From: Candidatus Kapaibacterium sp. | Lineage (GTDB): Bacteria; Bacteroidota; Ignavibacteria; Kapaibacteriales; HRBIN21 | Assembly: GCA_938084565.1 (NCBI GenBank) | Contig: CALKEU010000005.1 | Coordinates: 69,715 to 133,714, forward strand | Direction: 5' to 3' | DNA: 64,000 nucleotides | Part shown: in pieces, positions 36,308-44,978 of the stretch | Layout of the letters: every line of letters starts with the position of its first letter | Numbering within the stretch: the first letter of the stretch is position 1 | The notes under the pieces: model-generated | What the model was told of the DNA's origin: nothing | The model's input: the letters and a program-made list of their open reading frames with translations, nothing else | Database searches by the model: none | Program-made: the position numbers and the translations under genes

Positions 36308-37687
36308 CGAGCAAAACACTGTGCGTAGGCGTTGCAGTGCCTCGTCGATGGTATCCTCAGAGATCGTCAGAGGAGGCCGGAAGCGAATTGAGCGCTCACC
36401 GCAGGGGAGAATGAGCACTCCTTCGTTGAAGGCCTGACGGCGGAAGCGTTGCCGGATGTCATCATTAGGAAGGTCGAAGGCGCAGAAGAGTCCTCGACCA
36501 CGTACATTGCTGATGAGCTCTGGGAATTCTGCTTGGAGTTCCTGCAAGCGGCTTTGAAGGTAGGCCCCGACTCGGCGGACATGCTCAAGGAGGCGCTCTT
36601 CGTGGATGATTTCCAAATAGCGCGTGGCACGGAGCATGTCAACCAGGTTCCCACCCCAGGTGGAGTTAATGCGCCCGGGACGGTGGAAGACATTCTCGGG
36701 TTCGGTATCGACTCGGTCAGTGACCAGAATGCCGCAGACCTGCATTTTCTTGCCGAAGACCACAATGTCGGGGGTGACTCCGAGTTGTTCGTGAGCCCAC
36801 ATGGTACCTGTCAGCCCGACGCCGGTCTGCACCTCGTCAAAGATGAGAAGGGCATCGTTCTCATCGGCCAGGAGGCGCAGTGCCTGGAGAAACTCCGGGC
36901 GAAAGTGGTTGTCTCCGCCTTCCCCTTGAATGGGCTCGATGATGATAGCGGCGATGTCGTCGCGGTGCTCCCGGAAGGCCTGCTTCACCTGCTCGAGAGC
37001 CTGCTGCTCTTCGCGCATGACCTGCTCGAGCACTTCCTCTGTAACGGGGAAGCGGAGGGCAGGGTTGTGGATACGAGGCCAAGGGAACTTGGGGAAGTAC
37101 ATCGTCTTGATTGGGTCGGTATTCGTGAGGGAGAGCGTATAGCCGCTCCGGCCATGGAAGGCGCGTCGGAAGTGGATTACCTGATGTCCTCTTTCGATGG
37201 CGTAGCCTTTGCGGAAGTTCTGTCGGACCTTCCAGTCGAAGGCAACTTTGAGAGCATTTTCCACGGCTAATGCTCCGCCTTCAATGAAGAAGGCATAGCG
37301 AAATGCCGGCGGAGCGGCAAGGGCAAAGAGGGTTTTGACAAAGGTTGCATAGACCGTGGTGTAGATGTCCGAGTTCGAGGGCTTGTTCAAGGCGGTCACC
37401 AGTAGCATCTGGAGGAAACCCGGCTCCAGCAGCTTAGGATGGTTAAACCCCAAGGGCATTGAGGCAAAGCAGGTGAATAGATCCAAGTACGTCTTGCCCG
37501 ACCGGGCGTCGACAATGGTTGGCGTGAGGCTCCGTTCCAGATCGACCACGACATCGAACCCATCCACGAGAATGTGCTTGCGCAGCTCGGAGAGCACCTC
37601 TTCCGGACGAACCGGAAACATGGGTTCATACGCTGCCGTGTCTGGCGAAAAGAGCGTCGGGAGTATGTCTCTTACGGTCGAGAGCAT
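36287..37687 (-). CDS. lat: L-lysine 6-transaminase
   Basis: A 466-residue class III PLP aminotransferase that moves the epsilon-amino group of lysine to 2-oxoglutarate, giving the semialdehyde. The cofactor lysine lies in VVFGKKMQVCG; EVQTGVGLTGTMW, FRRAFHGRSGYTLSLTN and IINEGGG-type positions (EGGALAVENALK) fit. The opening PEEVLSELRKHILVDGFDVVVDLERS is typical of the lysine 6-aminotransferase group rather than ornithine or GABA enzymes. No lysine-degradation neighbours are present. ATG 37687 is used; an ATG at 37708 is possible. It is convergent with the NrnA-like gene and overlaps it. Confidence 0.88.
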   Translation of the reverse strand: MLSTVRDILPTLFSPDTAAYEPMFPVRPEEVLSELRKHILVDGFDVVVDLERSLTPTIVDARSGKTYLDLFTCFASMPLGFNHPKLLEPGFLQMLLVTALNKPSNSDIYTTVYATFVKTLFALAAPPAFRYAFFIEGGALAVENALKVAFDWKVRQNFRKGYAIERGHQVIHFRRAFHGRSGYTLSLTNTDPIKTMYFPKFPWPRIHNPALRFPVTEEVLEQVMREEQQALEQVKQAFREHRDDIAAIIIEPIQGEGGDNHFRPEFLQALRLLADENDALLIFDEVQTGVGLTGTMWAHEQLGVTPDIVVFGKKMQVCGILVTDRVDTEPENVFHRPGRINSTWGGNLVDMLRATRYLEIIHEERLLEHVRRVGAYLQSRLQELQAEFPELISNVRGRGLFCAFDLPNDDIRQRFRRQAFNEGVLILPCGERSIRFRPPLTISEDTIDEALQRLRTVFCSLRHELS

Positions 37688-37754
37688 TGCTGCTCTTAGG
37701 AGGTTCAACCTGAACTAGGCAACGAATGACACTCTGCCTTCGTGTTGCGCAATG

Positions 37755-37785
37755 TTTGGTAGGGAGTGCAAAACCCCTTATATTG
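37755..37785 (+). promoter_or_regulatory. Bacteroidota-type promoter (TTTG, 20 bases, TATATTG)
   Basis: TTTG (37755-37758), 20 bases, then TATATTG (37779-37785) matches the -33/-7 layout of the Bacteroidota housekeeping promoter, with a T missing in the -7 box. It is 45 bases before ATG 37831, the best-formed promoter in the window. Confidence 0.55.
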
Positions 37786-37830
37786 CGCTTTCGTTGGAGA
37801 GGACCGTCTCATCCAGAAGGAACTGCTGTG

Positions 37831-39156
37831 ATGGCGAAGCATCAGCAGGCTCAGGGCAGTCGGGCCAGTCTCCCCCACTATGGCCTCTTTCTGGTGCTGT
37901 TCGTAGGGGTGACGTGGATCTTCCACAGCTTCTTGTTGCCGCGCATTGTGGAGTACTTCTTCGTTTCACAGTTCAAGCCAGCAACGGGTAAGCCACTGGT
38001 CAACTTCCGCGGCGTCTACGCCACGCCTTCGACTGAAGGGGAGAAGTATGGTGGTATGGAGGTGCGGCGGGAGTACATCAATCGGGAGTACATCTTCGAT
38101 TTCACGCCGAAAGCACGCACGGAGAAGGAGCATGGATATACGAAGGCGGCGAGCGAATGGCTCGTCAAGGCTCCCAAACTTGGCGAAGATCCCATCATTT
38201 TGGAGCCGTTTGGCTTTCTCATCCTCTCTTTGGACATAGGCTTTTTGATCGCCGTACTGCTGACACTCCTTTTGCCCCCATCTATCGGGCTCCTCTCGGC
38301 CAAAGTTGAGGAGGCGATAGAAGAGACCAAGGCCAAGGTGCGTATTCAGACTGGCTTCAGTGAAGAGGTCATCGAGGTTCTCGTCATGCAGGACGAGGAT
38401 CTTGTCAAACTCGACTGGGATACGCTTCGCCATGTCTTCGCCTATGTCTGGGAGCGCACAATGCCGGAGGAGGAAACAGCTGCAGCGCATCGCCAGCCTT
38501 CGTTTGAAGAGCTCTTCACCCCAGAGACCGATCCAGTGCGCTTCCGGAAAGAGATTTTGGACAACCGTATCCGGGAGCATTTCTCGGACTTTGTGGCCCG
38601 GGAGATTGTAGATACGCGGGCTGCACAGCTGTGGCGTCGTAATCGGCTGCGTATTGGTAAAGCATTGCGGCTGTACATGAGCCACCATTTTGCAGAAAAG
38701 TACTCCAACGCTGTCACTGGCTTAGCCTACGGTGGGGCTGCTCTGCTGATCATCGCCATCGGTATCCGGGGCTTGAAATTCATTCCCGCCACGCGGCCGA
38801 CTCTGATCCTTTTTGCCATCTTCCTGGAGTTCTCCATGCTCACCCTGCTGGCCTTCACGCTCTTCTATACCGAGGCTGAAGAGCGAGTGGACAAGATGCT
38901 CAAGAAGATGGAAGACGCGGCTCGGGGCCAGCTTGAGACGCTGGAGCAGCAGTCGCGGGATATCCACCGTCTTGCTCAGGCCTTAGAAGGGGGTACGACG
39001 GAACTCATTCGCAAGCGCGTCGAACAGGCAATCACGGAGTACTTGACCTCCGATGACGCTGTCAAGCGCATGGTTGCCGAAGAGATTAGCCGGAAGATCC
39101 TCATCGGTATTCGGGAAGCGGTCGAGGAGGGCCGGACGAATGAGGAGAGGAGCTAG
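37831..39156 (+). CDS. Hypothetical membrane protein with four predicted transmembrane segments
   Basis: A 441-residue protein that I do not recognise. Hydrophobic segments lie near residues 17-40, 126-155, 290-312 and 318-345. Between TM2 and TM3 is a charged stretch of about 135 residues (starting LSAKVEEAIEETKAKVRIQ). After TM4 comes a charged helical tail of about 95 residues (ERVDKMLKKMEDAARGQLE onward). This suggests two cytoplasmic regions and one periplasmic loop of about 85 residues that includes EVRREYINREYIFDF. ATG 37831 follows AGAAGG and a well-placed promoter. The gene stands alone between a lysine aminotransferase (divergent) and the PorU-like gene. Confidence 0.65.
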   Translation: MAKHQQAQGSRASLPHYGLFLVLFVGVTWIFHSFLLPRIVEYFFVSQFKPATGKPLVNFRGVYATPSTEGEKYGGMEVRREYINREYIFDFTPKARTEKEHGYTKAASEWLVKAPKLGEDPIILEPFGFLILSLDIGFLIAVLLTLLLPPSIGLLSAKVEEAIEETKAKVRIQTGFSEEVIEVLVMQDEDLVKLDWDTLRHVFAYVWERTMPEEETAAAHRQPSFEELFTPETDPVRFRKEILDNRIREHFSDFVAREIVDTRAAQLWRRNRLRIGKALRLYMSHHFAEKYSNAVTGLAYGGAALLIIAIGIRGLKFIPATRPTLILFAIFLEFSMLTLLAFTLFYTEAEERVDKMLKKMEDAARGQLETLEQQSRDIHRLAQALEGGTTELIRKRVEQAITEYLTSDDAVKRMVAEEISRKILIGIREAVEEGRTNEERS

Positions 39157-39184
39157 ACCCGCACGCTCTACGGACGTGTGGTGA

Positions 39185-39201
39185 AGCTCCTCTGCGGAGC
39201 T
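39185..39201 (+). terminator. Small hairpin between membrane protein and PorU-like genes
   Basis: AGCTCC and GGAGCT form a 6-bp stem with a 5-base loop, 28 bases after the upstream stop and 20 before the PorU-like ATG. No T-run follows, so its role as a terminator is uncertain. Confidence 0.3.
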
Positions 39202-39221
39202 GTCCGAGAAGAGACCGAGGA

Positions 39222-42200
39222 ATGTCCACCATCCTACGTGCTATCCTCGTTGGAGCGCTGCTCATCACGGAGGCGGGGGCTATTGTACAGCGGCGGCTCA
39301 GCCCAGAGGGGCTCGAACTCAGGCTGCGCTTTGAGCAGGCGCGTCTTGACACAATGCCCCGTGGGCGTTATGCTGCTCGGCTCGGGGAGGCGGATGCTTT
39401 CTTCCTGCCCGATTCTTCAGCAGCAGCGGTGGAGTACAGTACGTGGCTTGTCGCACTTCCGGAGGGGACAAGTCAAGCGGAGCTCCAGTGGGAGGTGCGG
39501 CATCTGCGACAGTGGATGCCGGTGGAGCTAGGAACAGTTGGAGGGGTGTGGAACCTACAGGACACTGCGGAGGCCCCTTCGATAACCCCGAGCGTCCGAC
39601 TCCGACCACTTGGGTACTGGCGAGGTATACGGCTGGGGCTCCTGGAGCTTATTCCCTGGGAGTATGATCCTGGGCAGAAGCGACTACGCCTCTGGAGCGA
39701 TCTCACCGTCCGCATCCGCTACGCCAAGCCGATTGCGGCCCCGGTGCGCCAAGCCTGGGCGCCGTTGGAGGAGCCAATTGGCCGTATGCTGCTCAATGCG
39801 GAGCATGCGCTTGCTCTTCGCCGTCAAGAGTCTGCGTTGGCTGTCATGGAACAGCCGTTTCTGCTTGAGCAGCCTGCGGTGCGGCTAGGGACGCAGCGGG
39901 ATGGTATTGCGATGCTTCCTCTCAGTGATCTTCTGGCGCTCGTCCCGGAGTGGCAGGGGGCTGCCGCGGAGCGTCTGCAGCTGCTCTGGTCGGGAAAACC
40001 AGTGCCGCTGTGGCTGATCGACAGCGACGGGCGGCTCGATGCTAGCGATACGCTCTTCTTCTTCGGGCGTCGACCAGCCGGAGACACAACGTGGTTGGAT
40101 TCCTATAGCAGCGAGGAGGCCTTCTTCCTCGTGTTGCGCGATAGTGGCACAGGGACTCGCTTTGAACTGCTGGAACAGGCCGAGGGGAATGAGTACAGCG
40201 AGGCAGAGATTCTGCCGACGCTGTTCCACTGGGAATACGAGCGGGCCTACGTACAAGGGGTGAACGAAGGGTTCCTCCGGTATCGCACAGAGACAGCGCC
40301 CGGGGAAGGGTGGTACTGGGCAGTGGTCGGTGCACGCCGTCCCCCGTGGCGGGATTCATTGCAGCTGCCGGCCTTCGATACTGTGGCGGTGCGCCTGCGA
40401 GCATATGCACTCAACGGGATCCCTGCCTGTGCGCCAGAACATCGGTTGCTCATTGTGCTCAACGGTGATACCGTGGGGCTATCTCTTCGCTCCGGGTGGG
40501 GACCCCTGGTATGGGATACCGTGCTCGTACAGGGGTGGTCGGCTGGATGGAATCGTGTCGAGCTCCACTCGGTCCCTGCCGATACTCTCGGAAGCTGTGC
40601 GGTGGCCGAGCAGGGGGTAGATTTCCTCGAGTTCCTCGTTAGGCCGCAGCCGGTAGCCGTGAAGGGCAGGTGGCAGGGGGAGGTAGCTGCTCGAAACGGT
40701 CGGAGTCGCCTTGTTGTGCATGGCTTTCGGTCTCCGGACATTGTGGCTGTCGATACGCTGCGGGGGCGGATAGTACGCGCCCATGGGATAGCCGAGGGAG
40801 TTCTCCGGGTGGCTGCACGCTCGGGGCAAAGGGCACAATTGGAGCTCTGGCTCGGGGATAGCCTTCTGGTGCGTCGTACGCAAGCGGGGGTGCTCATCTG
40901 CTGGTGGCAGCCGCCACAATTTGAGCTGCAGCAGGTGTGGGTGCGCGGTATGTCGCCAGAGCTGGTTGCAGTAGTCCGGGGCATTCCTCCGGAAGCGCTC
41001 GTCCTCTGGGTTAGTTTGGAGGCCCCAACGGCAGAGGCGTTGGCATTATTGGGTTCGTGGGGGCTTGAGCAGGGAGCGTACGCAGCGCGGGATTGGGCAT
41101 GGATATGGGTACTCCGCCGCAGCGATCCTGCCGGGAAAGTCGAACAGGTAGCCCCGCCGGGGAGTTGGGCAAACGTACTGCTTGGGATACCCCTGTTCAG
41201 CAGCTCATACCGAGTAGCTCTGGCTCTGGCAGAGGCCGATACAGCACACCTCTGGATAGAGGACCGGGAGCAGTGGCAGAGGGTCTCCCTACGGCGGGTG
41301 GAACCGAGCACACTGACGCAGCCGGAGCCACAGGCGGATGTGATTGTCGTTGCTCATCCGCGGCTATGGTCGGCAGCTCAGCGTTGGGCTGACTATCGGC
41401 GCCAGAGCCGTGGAGTTCGCGTGCGTCTGGTGTCGGTCGAGGAAATCGCCACAGTCTTCGGGTACGGTCGGCTCTCTCCACATGCTCTCAAGGCTTTTCT
41501 GCGGTATGCCTATACGCACTGGCAGAAGCCGGCTCCGCAGGCGGTCCTTCTGTTTGGTTCGGCCAGTTGGGATGCACGCGGGCTGCTGGGCTATCCGAAA
41601 CCAAATCTGGTCCCAACGTATGGCGTGCCACCGAGCGACTACTGGTATGGCTTGCTCGAGGGCGATGATTTGATTCCTGAGCTCATCGTGGGACGGATTC
41701 CGGCTGCTGACAGCGTGGAGGCGATGGCGGTTGTAGAGAAGATTCGTGCCTGGGAGGCGGCTCCACCGGTGGAACTGTGGCGCAAGCGAGCAGTACTCAT
41801 CTTTGGCTATGGCTTCCTCAATACGAGCGACGCCTACTACAGCTGGCTGACCAGTGTGCTCGGTATGCAGCCGACGGTGTTTGTCAAAGAAACCCCTGAG
41901 CCGACCAGCAGTCGTTATGGGCCGCTCATTCGGCAGGCTCTCGCAGAAGGAGCCGGGGTGACCATCTATTTCGGACACGGTGCCGAAGCCAATATGGAGG
42001 TCCAAGGCTGGGAACCCGACCGATTGAGCAATGCTGAGCGACAGGGGATCCTGATGACGCTGTCGTGCTCGATGGGAAATTTTGCCGTGCCTTACGTGCG
42101 GGCGTTCAATGAGCAGTATGTCGTCACAGCGCGCCGGGGCATGGTAGCAGCTTTGGGGATGTCGGGCATTGGTATCGACCTGCTCGAGCGCACGGTGCAG

Positions 42201-44924
42201 CATTATCTTTTCGAAGCCCTTGTCGAGCGGAGGATGCGCCTGCTCGGGGCGCTCTATGTGGTGGCGCGCTTGCCGTTGGTGCCTTTTGCCGGGCGGGATG
42301 AGTATCGAGCAACGATTCTGCAGCATACGCTGTTGGGGGATCCCTTGCTGCTCTTTCCTGTGGATACGGTACCAGAGCTGTTCCCTATACCGCCTACGCC
42401 CTTTGTCCATCGAGGAGATGGGGTGCCGGCAGCGGAGTTCGTTGCCGGGGATTCTATTCGGGTGCGGATTGTTGTCGGTAATGCAGGGATTGTCCCACCG
42501 AACTCGTGGCGCATACGGCTGAGCTACGACGGGCCGGCGGGCCGTGATACCCTCTGGATTGCTGGGAAGCCGCTCCAGGCGAGCGCTCTGTGGGATACTC
42601 TCCTTCCTTCGGCGTGGAGTCAGCCGGGCGTGCATCGGCTGCTCCTGCAGCTGAATCCGGACAGCACTGTTCGGGAGCGCACGTGGGACAACAACGAAAG
42701 CAGTGTGAGTTACCTTGTGCGCCCTCGGGGACTAGTGCCCCTGGAGCCTCTGCCGTTCTGGCATGTGTCTGCTGGGGCGGCGCACTTCCGGATGCTGAAT
42801 CCATTGGGATCGGCACAGGCCTTCCAGTACGAGGCAGAGCTCTGGCAGGCAGGGGAGCGGATTGCTGTTGCCGCTCCAACAGAATGGCATCTGGTCGATG
42901 AAGTGGTAGATTGGCGCCCAGCAGGGGTACTCCTACAACCTGGCCGACGCTATTCTCTACGTGTCCGTGCACGGGACGGTGCCGATACCCTGTGGACGCA
43001 GTGGTTAGAGGTGCCCTTCTGGGTGGACAGCACCGCTACGGATCGATGGGTTCGCTGGCAACAGCGCGATAGCACTGAGTTTGCCGCCAATAGCCTCCAG
43101 GGCATGGAGATAGTGCCTGGGGAAGATGGAGGGGCTGTTGTACGGCTCCGTCAGTGGAGGCGCTCGGTGGAGGCCTGGTCTGACCCGGTGCGGATTCGGG
43201 CTGCTGTTCGCATCGATGGGGAGCGCATTCTGGAATTGGAACAGGAAGCCGGTATTGGAGCGGTTATCCTCCCAGCTGGAGATGCTGCCCCCAGGGCGTT
43301 TTTCTACCGCACTGGCAGAACTGGTCAACCCGAGGAGGCTGGGTATTTCCTCAGACTCCTGCGGGATTCGGTCCGTGGGGGGGAGTACCTCGTGTGGGTA
43401 CTCTCGGGCGATGGACTCTGGCGTTTCACGGCAGAGCAGTTGGATACCCTTCGGAGTGTGCTCCGGCAGCATTACGGGGCTGTGCGAGTTGATTCTCTGG
43501 CTCGTTCGGGGATAGCCTTTATCTTCATCGGTCGGCGCGGCGGAGAAGGTGGAAGCGCCGTTGAGGTCTTTCGCCGTGGGGATAGCAGTAGGGTGCATGC
43601 ACAGCTTGTCGGCTTTGTGCCGCAAGGGAGGCTGCGGACGCCCTGGATTGGACCAGCCCGACGTCTCGGCCAACTAGAGCTTGAGCTCAGCGCCCTGCAG
43701 TATTGGGAGCTTACTCTCTACGGACGGCGTAGTCTGGGAGAGCCCGAGCACGACATTGTCTGGGATGGCATTGTGCAAGGGGATACAGTGCTCGAGTTGT
43801 CTGAGCAGCCCTATGCCTTCCTTCAGCTAGAGCTTCGGGCCCATTATGTTGAGGGAGCTGCTGTGCCAGAGCTGCGGCGTATCACGTGTACGTTTGAACC
43901 ACAAGGGGAGCTGGCTATACTGCCGGCCTCCCTGTGGGTGCCGACGGGGTTGAGCGGTGATCTCATACCAGTGTCGTTGCGTATCGGCAACCGCTCGCTC
44001 CGGGCTGTAGTCGAGCGTGCTCAGCTGCGTCTAGGGACCCGGTCAGCGCTAGGGGATCAGGAGCGAGAGAGGCGGGAGCTCGATATTTTCCTTCCGCCGA
44101 ATGAGGAGATCCTTGTGGAGAGCAGGCTGTCTACATTTGGATGGAGTCAGCAGGGGATCGTATGGGCAACCCTCCGCACGGAGGGGGAGCTGTATACCTT
44201 CAACAATACGGCTGAGGTACCTTACCGGCTTGCGCTCGATACCCTCCCGCCAACGCTCCAAGTGTGGTGGCGCGATGGAGAGCATTGGGTGCCCTTAGAG
44301 TCAGGAATATCGATTGCTCGTCAACCGGAGCTCTGGTTTGTGTTGTCGGACAACAATACCGCGGCTCCCATCGCGAAAGCCGCGGCACTGCGTGTCTGGA
44401 TTGAGGGACAATTGATGGACAGCACAACGGCGGCCGCGTATCGATTCTACCCCAGTTCGCAGCTGGATTCCCTGCCAGCGTTTCTGCGCGCTCCAGGCGT
44501 ACGCGCGGCGGTGTACTGTCGGCCACAGCGCCTGCCGCTAGGGCGGATTGTCGTATGGGCTATTGGGGAGGATGCCGCTGGTTTGCAGGATACGGTCGAA
44601 CGAGTGGTAGAGGTCACCGATCGCTTTGCCCTGCGATTCCTTGGGCAGTATCCACACCCTACCCCGGGCCCGATATGCTTGCGCTTCGCCTACGAAGGGT
44701 ATACGGCATACGAGCCTGTGCGGGTGGAGATCTTCTCCCTGCTGGGGCAGCGACTCTATGCAGAGGAACGGCTCATCAGGGTGGGCGAGCAGACATGGTG
44801 TTGGCCGGGGCGGACCGATGAGGCGGTGCCTGTGGGGCCAGGGACCTACCTGTGGCGGCTTTGGTTCCCACGGCTCGGACCAGCTATTGGCAGCATAACA
44901 GGTACGATGACGGTCGTGCCCTAA
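39222..44924 (+). CDS. Giant PorU-like protein: gingipain (C25) domain and T9SS C-terminal sorting domain
   Basis: A 1900-residue exported protein (signal peptide MSTILRAILVGALLITEAGA). The middle holds a C25 peptidase domain (about 700-1050) with catalytic His919 in FGHG and Cys949 in TLSCSMGNF, as in gingipains and the T9SS sortase PorU. After it come about 750 residues of beta-rich repeats, including CARDB-like parts around RDTLWIAGKPLQ and WDNNESSVSYL. A C-terminal domain of about 95 residues starts near YPHPTPGPICL and has SLLGQRLYAEERL and GPGTYLWRL, the type A sorting-domain pattern. PorU of P. gingivalis is about 1160 residues, so this one is much longer. Either it is the sortase or a large secreted C25 protease; I lean to a PorU-like sortase. 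thrS lies downstream. Confidence 0.85.
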   Translation: MSTILRAILVGALLITEAGAIVQRRLSPEGLELRLRFEQARLDTMPRGRYAARLGEADAFFLPDSSAAAVEYSTWLVALPEGTSQAELQWEVRHLRQWMPVELGTVGGVWNLQDTAEAPSITPSVRLRPLGYWRGIRLGLLELIPWEYDPGQKRLRLWSDLTVRIRYAKPIAAPVRQAWAPLEEPIGRMLLNAEHALALRRQESALAVMEQPFLLEQPAVRLGTQRDGIAMLPLSDLLALVPEWQGAAAERLQLLWSGKPVPLWLIDSDGRLDASDTLFFFGRRPAGDTTWLDSYSSEEAFFLVLRDSGTGTRFELLEQAEGNEYSEAEILPTLFHWEYERAYVQGVNEGFLRYRTETAPGEGWYWAVVGARRPPWRDSLQLPAFDTVAVRLRAYALNGIPACAPEHRLLIVLNGDTVGLSLRSGWGPLVWDTVLVQGWSAGWNRVELHSVPADTLGSCAVAEQGVDFLEFLVRPQPVAVKGRWQGEVAARNGRSRLVVHGFRSPDIVAVDTLRGRIVRAHGIAEGVLRVAARSGQRAQLELWLGDSLLVRRTQAGVLICWWQPPQFELQQVWVRGMSPELVAVVRGIPPEALVLWVSLEAPTAEALALLGSWGLEQGAYAARDWAWIWVLRRSDPAGKVEQVAPPGSWANVLLGIPLFSSSYRVALALAEADTAHLWIEDREQWQRVSLRRVEPSTLTQPEPQADVIVVAHPRLWSAAQRWADYRRQSRGVRVRLVSVEEIATVFGYGRLSPHALKAFLRYAYTHWQKPAPQAVLLFGSASWDARGLLGYPKPNLVPTYGVPPSDYWYGLLEGDDLIPELIVGRIPAADSVEAMAVVEKIRAWEAAPPVELWRKRAVLIFGYGFLNTSDAYYSWLTSVLGMQPTVFVKETPEPTSSRYGPLIRQALAEGAGVTIYFGHGAEANMEVQGWEPDRLSNAERQGILMTLSCSMGNFAVPYVRAFNEQYVVTARRGMVAALGMSGIGIDLLERTVQHYLFEALVERRMRLLGALYVVARLPLVPFAGRDEYRATILQHTLLGDPLLLFPVDTVPELFPIPPTPFVHRGDGVPAAEFVAGDSIRVRIVVGNAGIVPPNSWRIRLSYDGPAGRDTLWIAGKPLQASALWDTLLPSAWSQPGVHRLLLQLNPDSTVRERTWDNNESSVSYLVRPRGLVPLEPLPFWHVSAGAAHFRMLNPLGSAQAFQYEAELWQAGERIAVAAPTEWHLVDEVVDWRPAGVLLQPGRRYSLRVRARDGADTLWTQWLEVPFWVDSTATDRWVRWQQRDSTEFAANSLQGMEIVPGEDGGAVVRLRQWRRSVEAWSDPVRIRAAVRIDGERILELEQEAGIGAVILPAGDAAPRAFFYRTGRTGQPEEAGYFLRLLRDSVRGGEYLVWVLSGDGLWRFTAEQLDTLRSVLRQHYGAVRVDSLARSGIAFIFIGRRGGEGGSAVEVFRRGDSSRVHAQLVGFVPQGRLRTPWIGPARRLGQLELELSALQYWELTLYGRRSLGEPEHDIVWDGIVQGDTVLELSEQPYAFLQLELRAHYVEGAAVPELRRITCTFEPQGELAILPASLWVPTGLSGDLIPVSLRIGNRSLRAVVERAQLRLGTRSALGDQERERRELDIFLPPNEEILVESRLSTFGWSQQGIVWATLRTEGELYTFNNTAEVPYRLALDTLPPTLQVWWRDGEHWVPLESGISIARQPELWFVLSDNNTAAPIAKAAALRVWIEGQLMDSTTAAAYRFYPSSQLDSLPAFLRAPGVRAAVYCRPQRLPLGRIVVWAIGEDAAGLQDTVERVVEVTDRFALRFLGQYPHPTPGPICLRFAYEGYTAYEPVRVEIFSLLGQRLYAEERLIRVGEQTWCWPGRTDEAVPVGPGTYLWRLWFPRLGPAIGSITGTMTVVP

Positions 44925-44978
44925 AGGTGTCTGCTTGACGTCTCAAGAGCTGAGTCGGGTAATGTAGGAGGGTCATAC

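Noticed and set aside
44925-44978. T-box or other leader ahead of thrS
   Set aside because: The 54-base gap is too short and has no specifier or terminator structure.
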